Positions 1 through 6,489 of a DNA stretch of 8,833 nucleotides are shown here, one piece after another; the first letter of the stretch is position 1, and each line of letters opens with the position of its first letter. A program made the translations under genes and the position numbers. Source of the stretch: FW021-bin31 sp964558275 (GTDB lineage Bacteria > Bacteroidota > Bacteroidia > Chitinophagales > Chitinophagaceae); the NCBI GenBank assembly GCA_964558275.1, contig CAZLDH010000119.1, positions 1-8,833 of the forward strand, given 5' to 3'. The notes below the pieces were generated by a model. That model worked only from the letters and a program-made list of their open reading frames with translations, did not search any database and was not told where the DNA came from.

Positions 1-53
1 TCCAAAAAATCAAAAGCTTCGTCTAAAATTTCAATTTCAAAACGTTTAGCCAT
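1..53 (-). CDS. Probable RelE/ParE-type (HigB/Gp49-like) toxin, N-terminal fragment
   Basis: Only the first 17 codons plus two bases are in the window; the rest lies beyond the left edge. The visible peptide, MAKRFEIEILDEAFDFL, starts with an ATG at 53. It resembles the first beta strand and first helix of the Bacteroidota RelE/ParE or Gp49-like (HigB) toxin family, whose members often begin with a short basic start, an FEIEFL-like strand and an EAxxFL helix. If so, the product would be an mRNA-cleaving ribosome-dependent toxin. Its antitoxin would then probably follow it, outside the window, as in the toxin-first higBA order. A good Bacteroidota promoter sits 28 bases upstream, which supports a real gene start here. 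The family call rests on very few residues and is tentative; that a coding region starts here is more secure. Confidence 0.5.
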   Translation of the reverse strand, partial: MAKRFEIEILDEAFDFL

Positions 54-80
54 TCAATTTCTTTAAATTCTTATTGAGTA

Positions 81-112
81 CAAAGGTAATCAAAAGTTTC
101 TTTATAGTGAAA
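81..112 (-). promoter_or_regulatory. Bacteroidota-type promoter for the left-edge toxin gene
   Basis: Read on the minus strand, a perfect -7 box TACCTTTG (81-88) is preceded after a 20-base spacer by TTTC (109-112), a 3-of-4 match to the -33 TTTG box. Transcription would start near position 74, giving a leader of about 20 bases before the ATG at 53. The match to TTTG-N(19-21)-TAnnTTTG and the distance to the start codon are both good. Confidence 0.6.
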
Positions 113-321
113 CTTGTAGGATGGTTTGTTTCTGTGGAATATGGCTCATAACAAATTCATTTGCCGATTTATAAAAGCGTTTTTGAAAGCTGAAAGGGAA
201 AGATAAATTAGCCTGTATTATTAACAGGATTAGCTTTTTGTAGATACAAGAAGTTTGTAACGTAGTAGATGCAAATTTATATGGTTGTTAAACTATATTC
301 GGTTATTATCGATAATTCGGA
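113..321. other. Intergenic stretch, no gene seen
   Basis: This gap lies between the stop codon of the M1 peptidase and the promoter of the toxin gene. Neither strand has an open frame of useful length; the ATG at 121 runs for only 17 codons. Two small dyads are present: CCTGT/ACAGG (212-228, seven-base loop) and the palindrome ATTATCGATAAT (305-316), just past the peptidase stop. Neither has the long GC stem plus T-run of a clear intrinsic terminator, so the end of the peptidase transcript is not located. Confidence 0.5.
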
Positions 322-2226
322 TTAGAACTTCTTCGCGTTATCTTCAGGATTTGCATCCATCCAGATGCCTGTTTCAATTTTCAAACTACTCATTTCTTTT
401 TTAGAATTTAGTTCAATCTGTGTAAGAAGCAGGTTTTTCTTCCATATTTTGGATGTGAAATGTTTTCTGTTTGTACTTCCATCCTGGTAAGTAATGAGAA
501 GGTCGAAAGGAATAGGAAGACCTCCCGTATTTTGGATAGATATAGTATATTTTCTACCTCTTTTTTGAGTTTTAGAAAGATTTAAATCAATGTAACCATG
601 AGAAAAATACCAACTTTTCCAAAACCAATTCAGGTTTTTGCCTGATAAATCATTAAAGGAGAAGAAAAAATCCCAAGGAATCGGATGTTTCCCATGCCAG
701 CGGTGCATATAGCCATGTAAACATTTTTTGAAAATTTTATCTCCAAGCATATCCTTTAATGCAAGATAACCAAGTGATGGTTTGACATAGGCATTGCTAC
801 CGTAAGCCATGTTTCTAAGTTGACTGGAGGGCGTTATAATAGGAATTTGTTCTTCTTGCGATGGGTCATTAATCCATTTCTTTACTCTGAAATCTTTATA
901 CCATTGATCGGCTTTCTTTTTACCAATTTGATGAATACCGATGAGATACTCAAAGGTGGTAGCCCAGCCTTCATCCATAAAGGCATATCTGCTTTCATTG
1001 GTTCCCATGAAAAAAGGAAAGTAAGTATGAGCAATCTCGTGATTCGCAACAAACTGAGAAAAAGCTGGGTCATCTGTTGTGGCATCATTAATCATCATGG
1101 GATATTCCATATCGGCAAAGCCTTGTATTGCTGTCATTTTAGGATATGGATAAGGAATGCTGGGAGAGTTGTTAGAGAACCAGCGTAAGGCCTGCTTTCC
1201 AAAGTCCACCATCTGATGAAAATCTCTTGCAGTATCATTATAAGCTGCTTGCATGTTTACACGTTTACCTGTCTTATCATTAATGACTACACTGCCTGCA
1301 TCCCAATTGTAATGATTACTTATTGCAATGGCGAGGGCAGTTACATTATCTGCTTTCCACTGCCAGGTGGTAGTAGGTGTTTGTTTGGTAATCTCTTTAT
1401 TTAGTAAATCTGCTTTGGTTGCAATATGAATAACCTCATCAGAAACATAAGATTTTTCAAGCCTTTGGAGATATTTAGGCTGAAGTACCTCTTCCGGGTT
1501 TAAGAATTTTCCGGTAGCCCAAACCAAATAATTTTTAGGAACGGTAACAGAAAAAGTATAATCATTAAAATCATTATAAAATTCCTGATAACCTGTGAAA
1601 TCTAGTCGATCCCATCCATTGTAATCGTCATAGACTGTTACTCTTGGAAAGAAATAAGCCAGGTAATAAGTGGTGGAATCAATCATACCTTCTCTGCCAC
1701 TGGTTAGAGAAATTTCATATTGCCAGTCTATGGAGAGTTGTATAGAGTCATGAGGTTGTAGCGGGGTGTTTAATTTGATTGCTTTGGCTGTAAAACTTCC
1801 GCTTAACTCATTTACAGCATAAGGTTGACCATCTACTTTAATTTGATTTAATTGAATGCCGTCGTTTATTCGCTTTAAACTCATATACCCCAAATGTGGA
1901 GATTGTGGTTTATGAAAGTTAAGCCATAGTCTTAATACAATTTCTTGTAAGGTGTCGGGGCTTTCATTGTAATAAGTGATGCGCTCTTTTCCTTTTATGG
2001 TTCTGTCGGGAGGTAGAGCCGTAATTTGAATGTCGTATTTTCCATGGTTCTGCCAATAGTTTTTTCCCGGAGTGCCGTCCTTTGAGCGGGTGCCGTTTTC
2101 GTAAGCTGCTTTTACATTTCTTGGAATATAAATAGATTGACTGTTGGCATAAAAGAAGAATAGGAAAACAGAAAATGTGGTAAGTAAGGTCGTTTTTATC
2201 GTCATGTAGGCATTTTTTATTGGCAT
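322..2226 (-). CDS. Secreted M1-family zinc metallopeptidase (aminopeptidase N-like)
   Basis: This 634-residue protein is a gluzincin of peptidase family M1. The zinc site HEIAH is at residues 396-400, followed after 18 residues by the third ligand E419 in DEGWATTFEY, the exact HExxH-x18-E spacing of the family. Upstream, GFADMEYP (369-376) takes the place of the GxMEN exopeptidase motif, with E374 as the likely residue that recognises the free amino terminus. Y480 is a plausible transition-state tyrosine. Residues 60-330 form the beta-rich N-terminal saddle domain. The start is a signal peptide: Lys residues, then a hydrophobic run, with a likely cleavage near NSQ-S (28-31). The protein is therefore exported, probably to the periplasm or surface, and cleaves N-terminal residues from peptides; its substrate cannot be read. 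The first ATG is at 2226. A second in-frame ATG at 2205 (Met8) gives an equally good signal peptide and could be the true start. No C-terminal sorting domain is evident. The gene lies 79 bases downstream of the ABC exporter gene on the same strand and may be co-transcribed with it. Confidence 0.9.
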   Translation of the reverse strand: MPIKNAYMTIKTTLLTTFSVFLFFFYANSQSIYIPRNVKAAYENGTRSKDGTPGKNYWQNHGKYDIQITALPPDRTIKGKERITYYNESPDTLQEIVLRLWLNFHKPQSPHLGYMSLKRINDGIQLNQIKVDGQPYAVNELSGSFTAKAIKLNTPLQPHDSIQLSIDWQYEISLTSGREGMIDSTTYYLAYFFPRVTVYDDYNGWDRLDFTGYQEFYNDFNDYTFSVTVPKNYLVWATGKFLNPEEVLQPKYLQRLEKSYVSDEVIHIATKADLLNKEITKQTPTTTWQWKADNVTALAIAISNHYNWDAGSVVINDKTGKRVNMQAAYNDTARDFHQMVDFGKQALRWFSNNSPSIPYPYPKMTAIQGFADMEYPMMINDATTDDPAFSQFVANHEIAHTYFPFFMGTNESRYAFMDEGWATTFEYLIGIHQIGKKKADQWYKDFRVKKWINDPSQEEQIPIITPSSQLRNMAYGSNAYVKPSLGYLALKDMLGDKIFKKCLHGYMHRWHGKHPIPWDFFFSFNDLSGKNLNWFWKSWYFSHGYIDLNLSKTQKRGRKYTISIQNTGGLPIPFDLLITYQDGSTNRKHFTSKIWKKNLLLTQIELNSKKEMSSLKIETGIWMDANPEDNAKKF

Positions 2227-2305
2227 AAAGTTACAAAAGCATTTTATAAGAAAATGATCCCTATTTTTATTTCAAAAGAATAAAATCTTTTGAAGTATTA
2301 ATTTT

Positions 2306-4069
2306 CTAGACTCCTGCCCGTGTTTTAAACTGCATCTCATGCAGATGATAGTAAGCACCTTTTTGATTCAATAAGGATTTATGATCTCCTGCTTCTATAA
2401 TTTTCCCTTTATTCATCACCAATATTTTATCGGCTTTGCTAATGGTGGATAGTCGGTGCGCAATAACGATGGCCGTACGATTATGTACGAGTTTATCGGT
2501 AGCATCCTGAATTAATTCCTCCGATTCTGTGTCTATAGAGGAGGTCGCCTCATCCAATATCAAAATAGACGGATTGTAAAGCAGTGCGCGTATAAAGGAA
2601 ATCAATTGTCGTTGTCCCAAAGAAAGCATGCCTCCACGTTCCATTACATTGAAATCGTAATTGCCGGGCAGTTGCATGATAAAATCATGCATTCCAATCA
2701 TTTTGGTAGTTTCTATGACACGGGCTCTGGAGATATCCGGATTTCTGAGCGTGATATTCTCTAAAATAGATCCCGAGAACAAAAATACATCTTGTAAAAC
2801 TACCCCCATGTGGCTCCTTAAAGCATCTAAAGTGTAATCTTTTTGTTCAATACCATCAATTAGAATCTGTCCTTTTTGAATTTCATAAAGTCGGTTAAGA
2901 ATACTTATCATTGTTGTCTTTCCTGAACCGGTAGCTCCGACTATGGCCATGGTCTCTCCTGGTTTGAGGTGAAAAGAAATATCTTTAAGAACGTACTCTT
3001 CATTTTTGTATGCAAACCAGACTTTATCAAAAACAATATCTCCTTTAATTTCTTTGGGAGCCTTTGTGCCATTATCCGGCATTTTATCGTTATTGTCAAG
3101 TATTTTAAAAACGCGTTCCGCTGCTACCATTCCCATTTGCAGCGTGTTGAATTTATCAGCAAGACTTCTGAGTGGACGAAACAGCATGTTAATGTACAAT
3201 ACGAAACCAATGATAACACCAATGGAGCCGGCTTCAAATAAAACCTGACGTGAGCCATACCAAACGAGTAATCCAAGTGCTAAGGCAGAAACGATTTCTA
3301 CAACCGGGAAAAATACGGCATAGGCAAAAACAGCTTTGACATTGGCGTCTCTAAGCTTTGTATTTATGTTATTAAATTTTTCATGCTCTCTTTTTTCTGA
3401 AGAAAAAGCCTGAACGATGAACATTCCCGAGAGATGTTCCTGTACAAAAGCATTCAGTGAAGAAATGGCATTTCGTACTCTGAAAAATGATTTACTGACG
3501 CTTTCTTTAAAGAGATAAGTTGCGATGATTAGGATGGGAAATGGACTAATGGCAATGAGGGTGAGCCGCCAATCAGTCACCAGCATAATGGTTAATATGG
3601 CCAAAATCATTAAAATATCGGCTACAATAGAAATAATTCCATTGGCAAAAATATTGTTAATGGCCTCAATATCATTAATTGTTCGAGTGGTTAAGGTACC
3701 TATAGGTTTGCGATCGAAAAACCTTAGATTTAAACCTAATATTTTATTGTAGGTTTCTTTGCGCATGTCTTTAATGATGGCTTGTCCCAACCATTTGGAC
3801 CAATAGGTGAGTCCAAAGCGAAAGAAGGATTGTATGAGCAGCAAACCTATTTGGAGCAATGTGATATAAACCACCATCCTCACCAACTCATTTGTAATGT
3901 ATTTATCTACAGTTACCTGAATGAGATAAGGTCGTGCAGGGGCAATGAGTGCCAATAGCACGGCGAGAACGACACTAATTATAAATTGCTTTTTATAAGG
4001 AAGTGCATAACTGAAAATCCGTTTGAGCAGACTTACATCCAGAAATTTTTTTTGTTTAGAACTACTCAC
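2306..4069 (-). CDS. ABC exporter half-transporter, permease fused to ATPase (MsbA-like)
   Basis: This 587-residue protein has the type I ABC exporter layout: a six-helix membrane domain (about 15-310), then a nucleotide-binding domain (about 343-580). The ATPase motifs are complete: Walker A GATGSGKT (378-385), Q-loop Q426 in VVLQD, signature LSLGQ (482-486), Walker B ILILDE (502-507) with catalytic E507, and switch H538 in AHRLS. The signature has Leu at the third position of LSGGQ, a tolerated variant. Such proteins sit in the inner membrane as dimers and export lipids, drugs or peptides; the substrate cannot be told from sequence. The intact catalytic Glu suggests it could work as a homodimer, and no partner half-transporter gene is adjacent. 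The start is GTG at 4069 (reading M-SSSKQKKF). No ATG lies nearby in frame, and a strong promoter is placed just upstream, so this start is preferred. The M1 peptidase gene follows after 79 bases; a shared transcript is possible, but no functional link is evident. Confidence 0.92.
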   Translation of the reverse strand: MSSSKQKKFLDVSLLKRIFSYALPYKKQFIISVVLAVLLALIAPARPYLIQVTVDKYITNELVRMVVYITLLQIGLLLIQSFFRFGLTYWSKWLGQAIIKDMRKETYNKILGLNLRFFDRKPIGTLTTRTINDIEAINNIFANGIISIVADILMILAILTIMLVTDWRLTLIAISPFPILIIATYLFKESVSKSFFRVRNAISSLNAFVQEHLSGMFIVQAFSSEKREHEKFNNINTKLRDANVKAVFAYAVFFPVVEIVSALALGLLVWYGSRQVLFEAGSIGVIIGFVLYINMLFRPLRSLADKFNTLQMGMVAAERVFKILDNNDKMPDNGTKAPKEIKGDIVFDKVWFAYKNEEYVLKDISFHLKPGETMAIVGATGSGKTTMISILNRLYEIQKGQILIDGIEQKDYTLDALRSHMGVVLQDVFLFSGSILENITLRNPDISRARVIETTKMIGMHDFIMQLPGNYDFNVMERGGMLSLGQRQLISFIRALLYNPSILILDEATSSIDTESEELIQDATDKLVHNRTAIVIAHRLSTISKADKILVMNKGKIIEAGDHKSLLNQKGAYYHLHEMQFKTRAGV

Positions 4070-4089
4070 ACTTTTAAATATTTAATCTG

Positions 4090-4120
4090 CAAAGTTAGCA
4101 CAATTTGCATGGGGGAAAAA
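4090..4120 (-). promoter_or_regulatory. Bacteroidota-type promoter for the ABC exporter gene
   Basis: On the minus strand a perfect -7 box TAACTTTG (4090-4097) is preceded after 19 bases by TTTT (4117-4120), a 3-of-4 match to the -33 TTTG. Transcription would begin near 4083, leaving a very short leader of roughly 14 bases before the GTG at 4069. This supports GTG as the real start codon. Confidence 0.6.
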
Positions 4121-4273
4121 GTATAAATATACTTTGATTATCGGTTTGCAAGAACATAAACAAATTAATGGATGTATTGCTACGCTATTAAACCGAACTC
4201 ACGTTAAAATGATGTTTTTTTTCTTCTTTTTTTTACTTCAACAGACCTAATTGGTGCATCTATTTATTGAAAA

Positions 4274-4306
4274 ATTGTATAGAATTCTCTTTTTTTGATA
4301 AATTTG
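4274..4306 (+). promoter_or_regulatory. Bacteroidota-type promoter for the LacI-family regulator
   Basis: A perfect -7 box TAAATTTG (4299-4306) follows ATTG (4274-4277), a 3-of-4 match to the -33 TTTG, with a 21-base spacer. The expected start of transcription is near 4313, giving a leader of about 40 bases to the ATG at 4353. No CG-centred operator like the one before the SDR gene was found here, so there is no visible sign of autoregulation through the same site. Confidence 0.55.
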
Positions 4307-4352
4307 GCTATTTTCGGATTAAAATATCCTCGACTACAATTCCAATTATTAG

Positions 4353-5369
4353 ATGAAACAACAACATTCTAGTACCATAGTAGATATTGCAGAAGAACTG
4401 CACGTATCTCCTTCCACGGTCTCCAGAGCATTAAAAAATAATCCCCATATTAGCCAGAAAACTAAAGATAAGGTAAAAAAGATGGCACAAAAAATGGGCT
4501 ATAGAAGAAATTCTTTGGCTGCTGGCTTGCGAAGTAAAAAATCAGATATTATCGGACTCATTGTTCCCAGGGTATCTATGTTTTTTCAGTCCACTATCGT
4601 TACGGCTATTCAAAATACAATTCATGCTTCGGGATATAACGTGATTGTCTGTCAATCTAATGATTCGGTGGAATTGGAAAAAGAATTAGTGAATACGCTT
4701 TTTGATTCCCGAGTGGATGGGGTGATTGTATCATCTACCATGTTTACAGAAGATTTTTCCCATTTTGACATTTTTACCAAGCATCAAATCCCATTGGTCT
4801 TTTATGATCGTGTACCAAGAGATTTTCCTGCCCGGATTATCCGTGGAAAAGATTACGAAGGTGGTTGGAATGCCGGCAATTTCCTAGTTGAAAAAGGATG
4901 TAAGGATATTGCATTTATTAATGGTTTGCAGACTTGTAATTTATATCAAGACAGAGGAGCCGGTTTTATAAAAGCACTGGAGGGAAACCATATAAAATTA
5001 AATAAAAATAGGAAATTTAATCATTTGCTGACTAAAAATAATGCAGTAAAAACCTGTGAGGAGTTGTTTTCTACAAAACCTTATCCGGATGGAGTCTTTT
5101 GTGCAAATGATACAACCGCCATTGAATTGCATCAATACGTACGCAAACTGGGATTGAAAATTCCGGAGGATATTAAAATTATAGGCTATTCTAATGACCC
5201 GAGAACCGAAATTATTGAACCTGCTATGACCTCTGTAGAGCAATATCCTACAGATATGGGAGCTGCTGCCGCAAAAGCTATACTCCAGCTGGTACAGCAA
5301 AATAGTGTTGTTCAAAAACAACAGGAAGAACTTATTCCTACTAAATTAATTGTACGTTCTTCTACATAA
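4353..5369 (+). CDS. LacI-family transcriptional regulator, likely of hexuronate catabolism
   Basis: This 338-residue protein has the usual LacI/PurR length and layout. The N-terminal helix-turn-helix lies at about residues 8-27 (TIVDIAEELHVSPSTVSRAL). It is followed by the third helix of the headpiece ending in MGYRRN. The hinge segment SLAAGLRSKKS (54-64) has L59 at the place of the minor-groove-inserting leucine. From about 66 on is the periplasmic-binding-protein-like effector domain, starting DIIGLIVP and containing DGVFCANDTTAIE (246-258) and the conserved IIGYSNDP (276-283). It should bind a CG-centred palindromic operator as a dimer and respond to a small sugar-acid ligand. The ligand is not readable from the sequence. 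Its position directly before three uronate genes, and the operator-like sequence between it and them, make it the likely repressor of that operon, with a uronate or pathway intermediate as inducer. The ATG at 4353 places the headpiece correctly. Confidence 0.93.
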   Translation: MKQQHSSTIVDIAEELHVSPSTVSRALKNNPHISQKTKDKVKKMAQKMGYRRNSLAAGLRSKKSDIIGLIVPRVSMFFQSTIVTAIQNTIHASGYNVIVCQSNDSVELEKELVNTLFDSRVDGVIVSSTMFTEDFSHFDIFTKHQIPLVFYDRVPRDFPARIIRGKDYEGGWNAGNFLVEKGCKDIAFINGLQTCNLYQDRGAGFIKALEGNHIKLNKNRKFNHLLTKNNAVKTCEELFSTKPYPDGVFCANDTTAIELHQYVRKLGLKIPEDIKIIGYSNDPRTEIIEPAMTSVEQYPTDMGAAAAKAILQLVQQNSVVQKQQEELIPTKLIVRSST

Positions 5370-5402
5370 AAAGTGAGTTGTTTTCATAAACTTTAACTGA
5401 AA

Positions 5403-5436
5403 TTTTATAAAAAGAAGGAAAAATGTAATACCTTTA
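5403..5436 (+). promoter_or_regulatory. Predicted promoter of the SDR-uxuA-uxaC operon
   Basis: TACCTTTA (5429-5436) matches the -7 box TAnnTTTG at five of six fixed positions. TTTT (5403-5406) stands 22 bases upstream as a weak -33 box. Transcription would begin around 5443, inside the operator-like repeat, and leave a leader of about 46 bases before the ATG at 5489. The fit is weaker than for the other promoters here, as might be expected of a regulated promoter. Confidence 0.4.
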
Positions 5437-5464
5437 TGCAAACGTTTTCTTTAACGTTTGTTTT
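5437..5464 (+). promoter_or_regulatory. Tandem CG-centred operator-like sites (probable LacI-family operator)
   Basis: TGCAAACGTTTTCT (5437-5450) contains the perfect 8-bp palindrome AAACGTTT (5440-5447) around a central CG, flanked by a further matching G/C pair. This is close to the TGnAAnCGnTTnCA pattern typical of LacI-family operators. A second AACGTT core is centred 12 bp further on, so the region reads as a direct repeat AACGTTTTCTTT / AACGTTTGTTTT (5441-5452 and 5453-5464, 10 of 12 identical). It lies immediately after the predicted -7 box and over the predicted transcription start, a position suited to repression. Assignment to the adjacent regulator is inference. Confidence 0.55.
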
Positions 5465-5488
5465 TTGAAATAAATATGGTATATAAAT

Positions 5489-6310
5489 ATGAGTAAGTTA
5501 GCACAGTTTAATTTAACAGATAAGGTTATAGTAATCTCAGGGGGAACAGGTGTCCTTGGCGGTTCTTGGGCTTCGGCTTTGGCTAATGCAGGAGCGAAAA
5601 TTGCTGTTCTTGGAAGAAATGAGAAAAAGGCAGCTGAAAAAGTGAAAGAAATTGAAGCAAATGGGGGAGAGGCCATTGCGGTAATAACAGATGTATTGGA
5701 GGAAAAGCAAGTAGAAAGTGCCAAAACAACAATTTTGGAAAAATGGGGGCAGGTTGATGGTTTGATTAATGCTGCAGGAGGGAATATTCCCGAATCTGTA
5801 GTAATGCCTGATCAGGATTTATTTTCTTTAAAAATAAGTGATCTGAAGAAGGCCTTGGATCTAAATTTATATGGAACGGTAATACCTACACAGATTTTTG
5901 CCGCAGAAATGGCGAAGCGAAAAGAAGGTGTTATTCTGAATGTATCTTCTATTACAGGGAAAAAACCATTGACCCGTGTGATGGGGTATGGCATGGCAAA
6001 ATGCGCTATAGAAAGTTATACAGAATGGATGGCTATTGAACTGGCACAACGTTATGGAGATGGTATGCGTATAAATGCAATTGCTCCCGGATTCTTTTTG
6101 ACTACACAAAATAAAGATTTGCTACTAAACAAAGACGGAAGTTATGCTGATCGAGCGCAGAAAATTGTGAATGGAACCCCTTATGGTAGGTTAGGGAAAA
6201 CAGAAGAATTGGATGGTACGGTGATTTATTTAATGAGTGATGCCTCGAAATTTGTCACGGGGGAAACTGTGATGGTAGATGGTGGATTTAATGCGTTTTT
6301 TGGGGTGTGA
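5489..6310 (+). CDS. uxuB: SDR-family oxidoreductase, probable D-mannonate oxidoreductase (fructuronate reductase)
   Basis: This 273-residue protein is a classical short-chain dehydrogenase. The cofactor loop is SGGTGVLGG (17-25), the usual TGxxxGxG with Ser in place of the first Thr. D68 in ITDV contacts adenine, and NAAG is at 94-97. The catalytic residues are N126, S154, Y167 and K171 (YGMAK). In the hexuronate pathway such an enzyme interconverts D-fructuronate and D-mannonate with NAD(P)H. E. coli UxuB does this with an unrelated long-chain dehydrogenase, whereas Bacillus subtilis uses an SDR (YjmF) in the equivalent place. The assignment here rests on the SDR fold plus the position immediately before uxuA and uxaC, which supply the steps on either side and otherwise leave this reaction unfilled. 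Another sugar-acid specificity cannot be excluded. The gene is first in the operon, 119 bases after the lacI-type gene, with its own promoter and operator candidates. A 179-base gap separates it from uxuA. Confidence 0.8.
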   Translation: MSKLAQFNLTDKVIVISGGTGVLGGSWASALANAGAKIAVLGRNEKKAAEKVKEIEANGGEAIAVITDVLEEKQVESAKTTILEKWGQVDGLINAAGGNIPESVVMPDQDLFSLKISDLKKALDLNLYGTVIPTQIFAAEMAKRKEGVILNVSSITGKKPLTRVMGYGMAKCAIESYTEWMAIELAQRYGDGMRINAIAPGFFLTTQNKDLLLNKDGSYADRAQKIVNGTPYGRLGKTEELDGTVIYLMSDASKFVTGETVMVDGGFNAFFGV

Positions 6311-6312
6311 AG

Positions 6313-6357
6313 GGTAATTCGGTAATCAGTAATCGGTAATCGGTAATTCGGTATAAT
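6313..6357. repeat. Degenerate GGTAATC/GGTAATTC tandem repeat
   Basis: Starting two bases after the SDR stop codon, six imperfect units follow one another: GGTAATTC, GGTAATCA, GTAATC, GGTAATC, GGTAATTC and GGTATAAT. Units are 6-8 bases, so the array is not in constant phase. To my knowledge similar GTAATCG-type runs recur between genes in Bacteroidota genomes; read on the opposite strand they yield spurious peptides rich in NYRLPITDY. Function is unknown, and it is not coding. Confidence 0.75.
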
Positions 6358-6376
6358 AATAAATACCACCAAGAAT

Positions 6377-6396
6377 AGGCGCACGTATCGGCGTCT
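6377..6396 (+). other. Intercistronic GC-rich hairpin
   Basis: AGGCGC (6377-6382) pairs with GCGTCT (6391-6396) across an eight-base loop, with six pairs including one G-U. This short island is much richer in GC than its surroundings. No T-run follows, so it does not look like an intrinsic terminator. In a transcript that covers SDR and uxuA it could act as an mRNA-stabilising or processing stem. Role uncertain. Confidence 0.35.
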
Positions 6397-6440
6397 TAAC
6401 TGTAAGGATGAAGAGAAATTAAAAAGCAAAAAGCTATTTT

Positions 6441-6486
6441 TTAACTAACTAACTAATTAACTAATCAACAATTCAACCAATCAACT
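6441..6486 (+). repeat. Degenerate tetranucleotide run (AACT drifting to CAAC) upstream of uxuA
   Basis: The segment begins TTAACTAACTAACTAATTAA and passes into CTAATCAAC and CAACCAATCAACT units, ending three bases before the GTG start of uxuA. It is nearly free of G and so unstructured in RNA. It stands where a ribosome binding site would be expected, and no Shine-Dalgarno sequence is present. It may serve as an open A-rich leader for translation initiation, or be a slippage-prone low-complexity repeat. Confidence 0.65.
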
Positions 6487-6489
6487 ACT

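Noticed and set aside
212..228. CCTGT/ACAGG hairpin considered as the terminator of the M1 peptidase transcript
   Set aside because: The stem is only five pairs, it lies about 95 bases past the stop codon, and no convincing T-run follows on the minus strand.
305..316. Perfect palindrome ATTATCGATAAT next to the M1 peptidase stop
   Set aside because: It is a short AT-rich palindrome with no loop and no partner site; likely chance.
820..1188. Open frame of 122 codons on the plus strand inside the M1 peptidase gene
   Set aside because: It is fully antisense to a gene with intact catalytic motifs, and its translation has no recognisable domain.
5370..5394. AAAGT/ACTTT dyad just after the LacI-family gene considered as a terminator
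   Set aside because: It is a five-pair AT-rich stem with a 15-base loop and no T-run, too weak to call.
5434..5724. Open frame of 96 codons on the minus strand over the operator and the start of the SDR gene
   Set aside because: It is antisense to the conserved cofactor-binding region, with a composition typical of a shadow frame.
6226..6429. Minus-strand frame with an NYRLPITDYR segment
   Set aside because: The peptide is simply the reverse-strand reading of the GGTAATC repeat plus the end of the SDR gene; such peptides are a known annotation artefact.
6435..6442. TATTTTTT considered as a -7 box for a separate uxuA promoter
   Set aside because: It matches five of six positions only because of the T-run, and there is no TTTG-like box 19-22 bases upstream.
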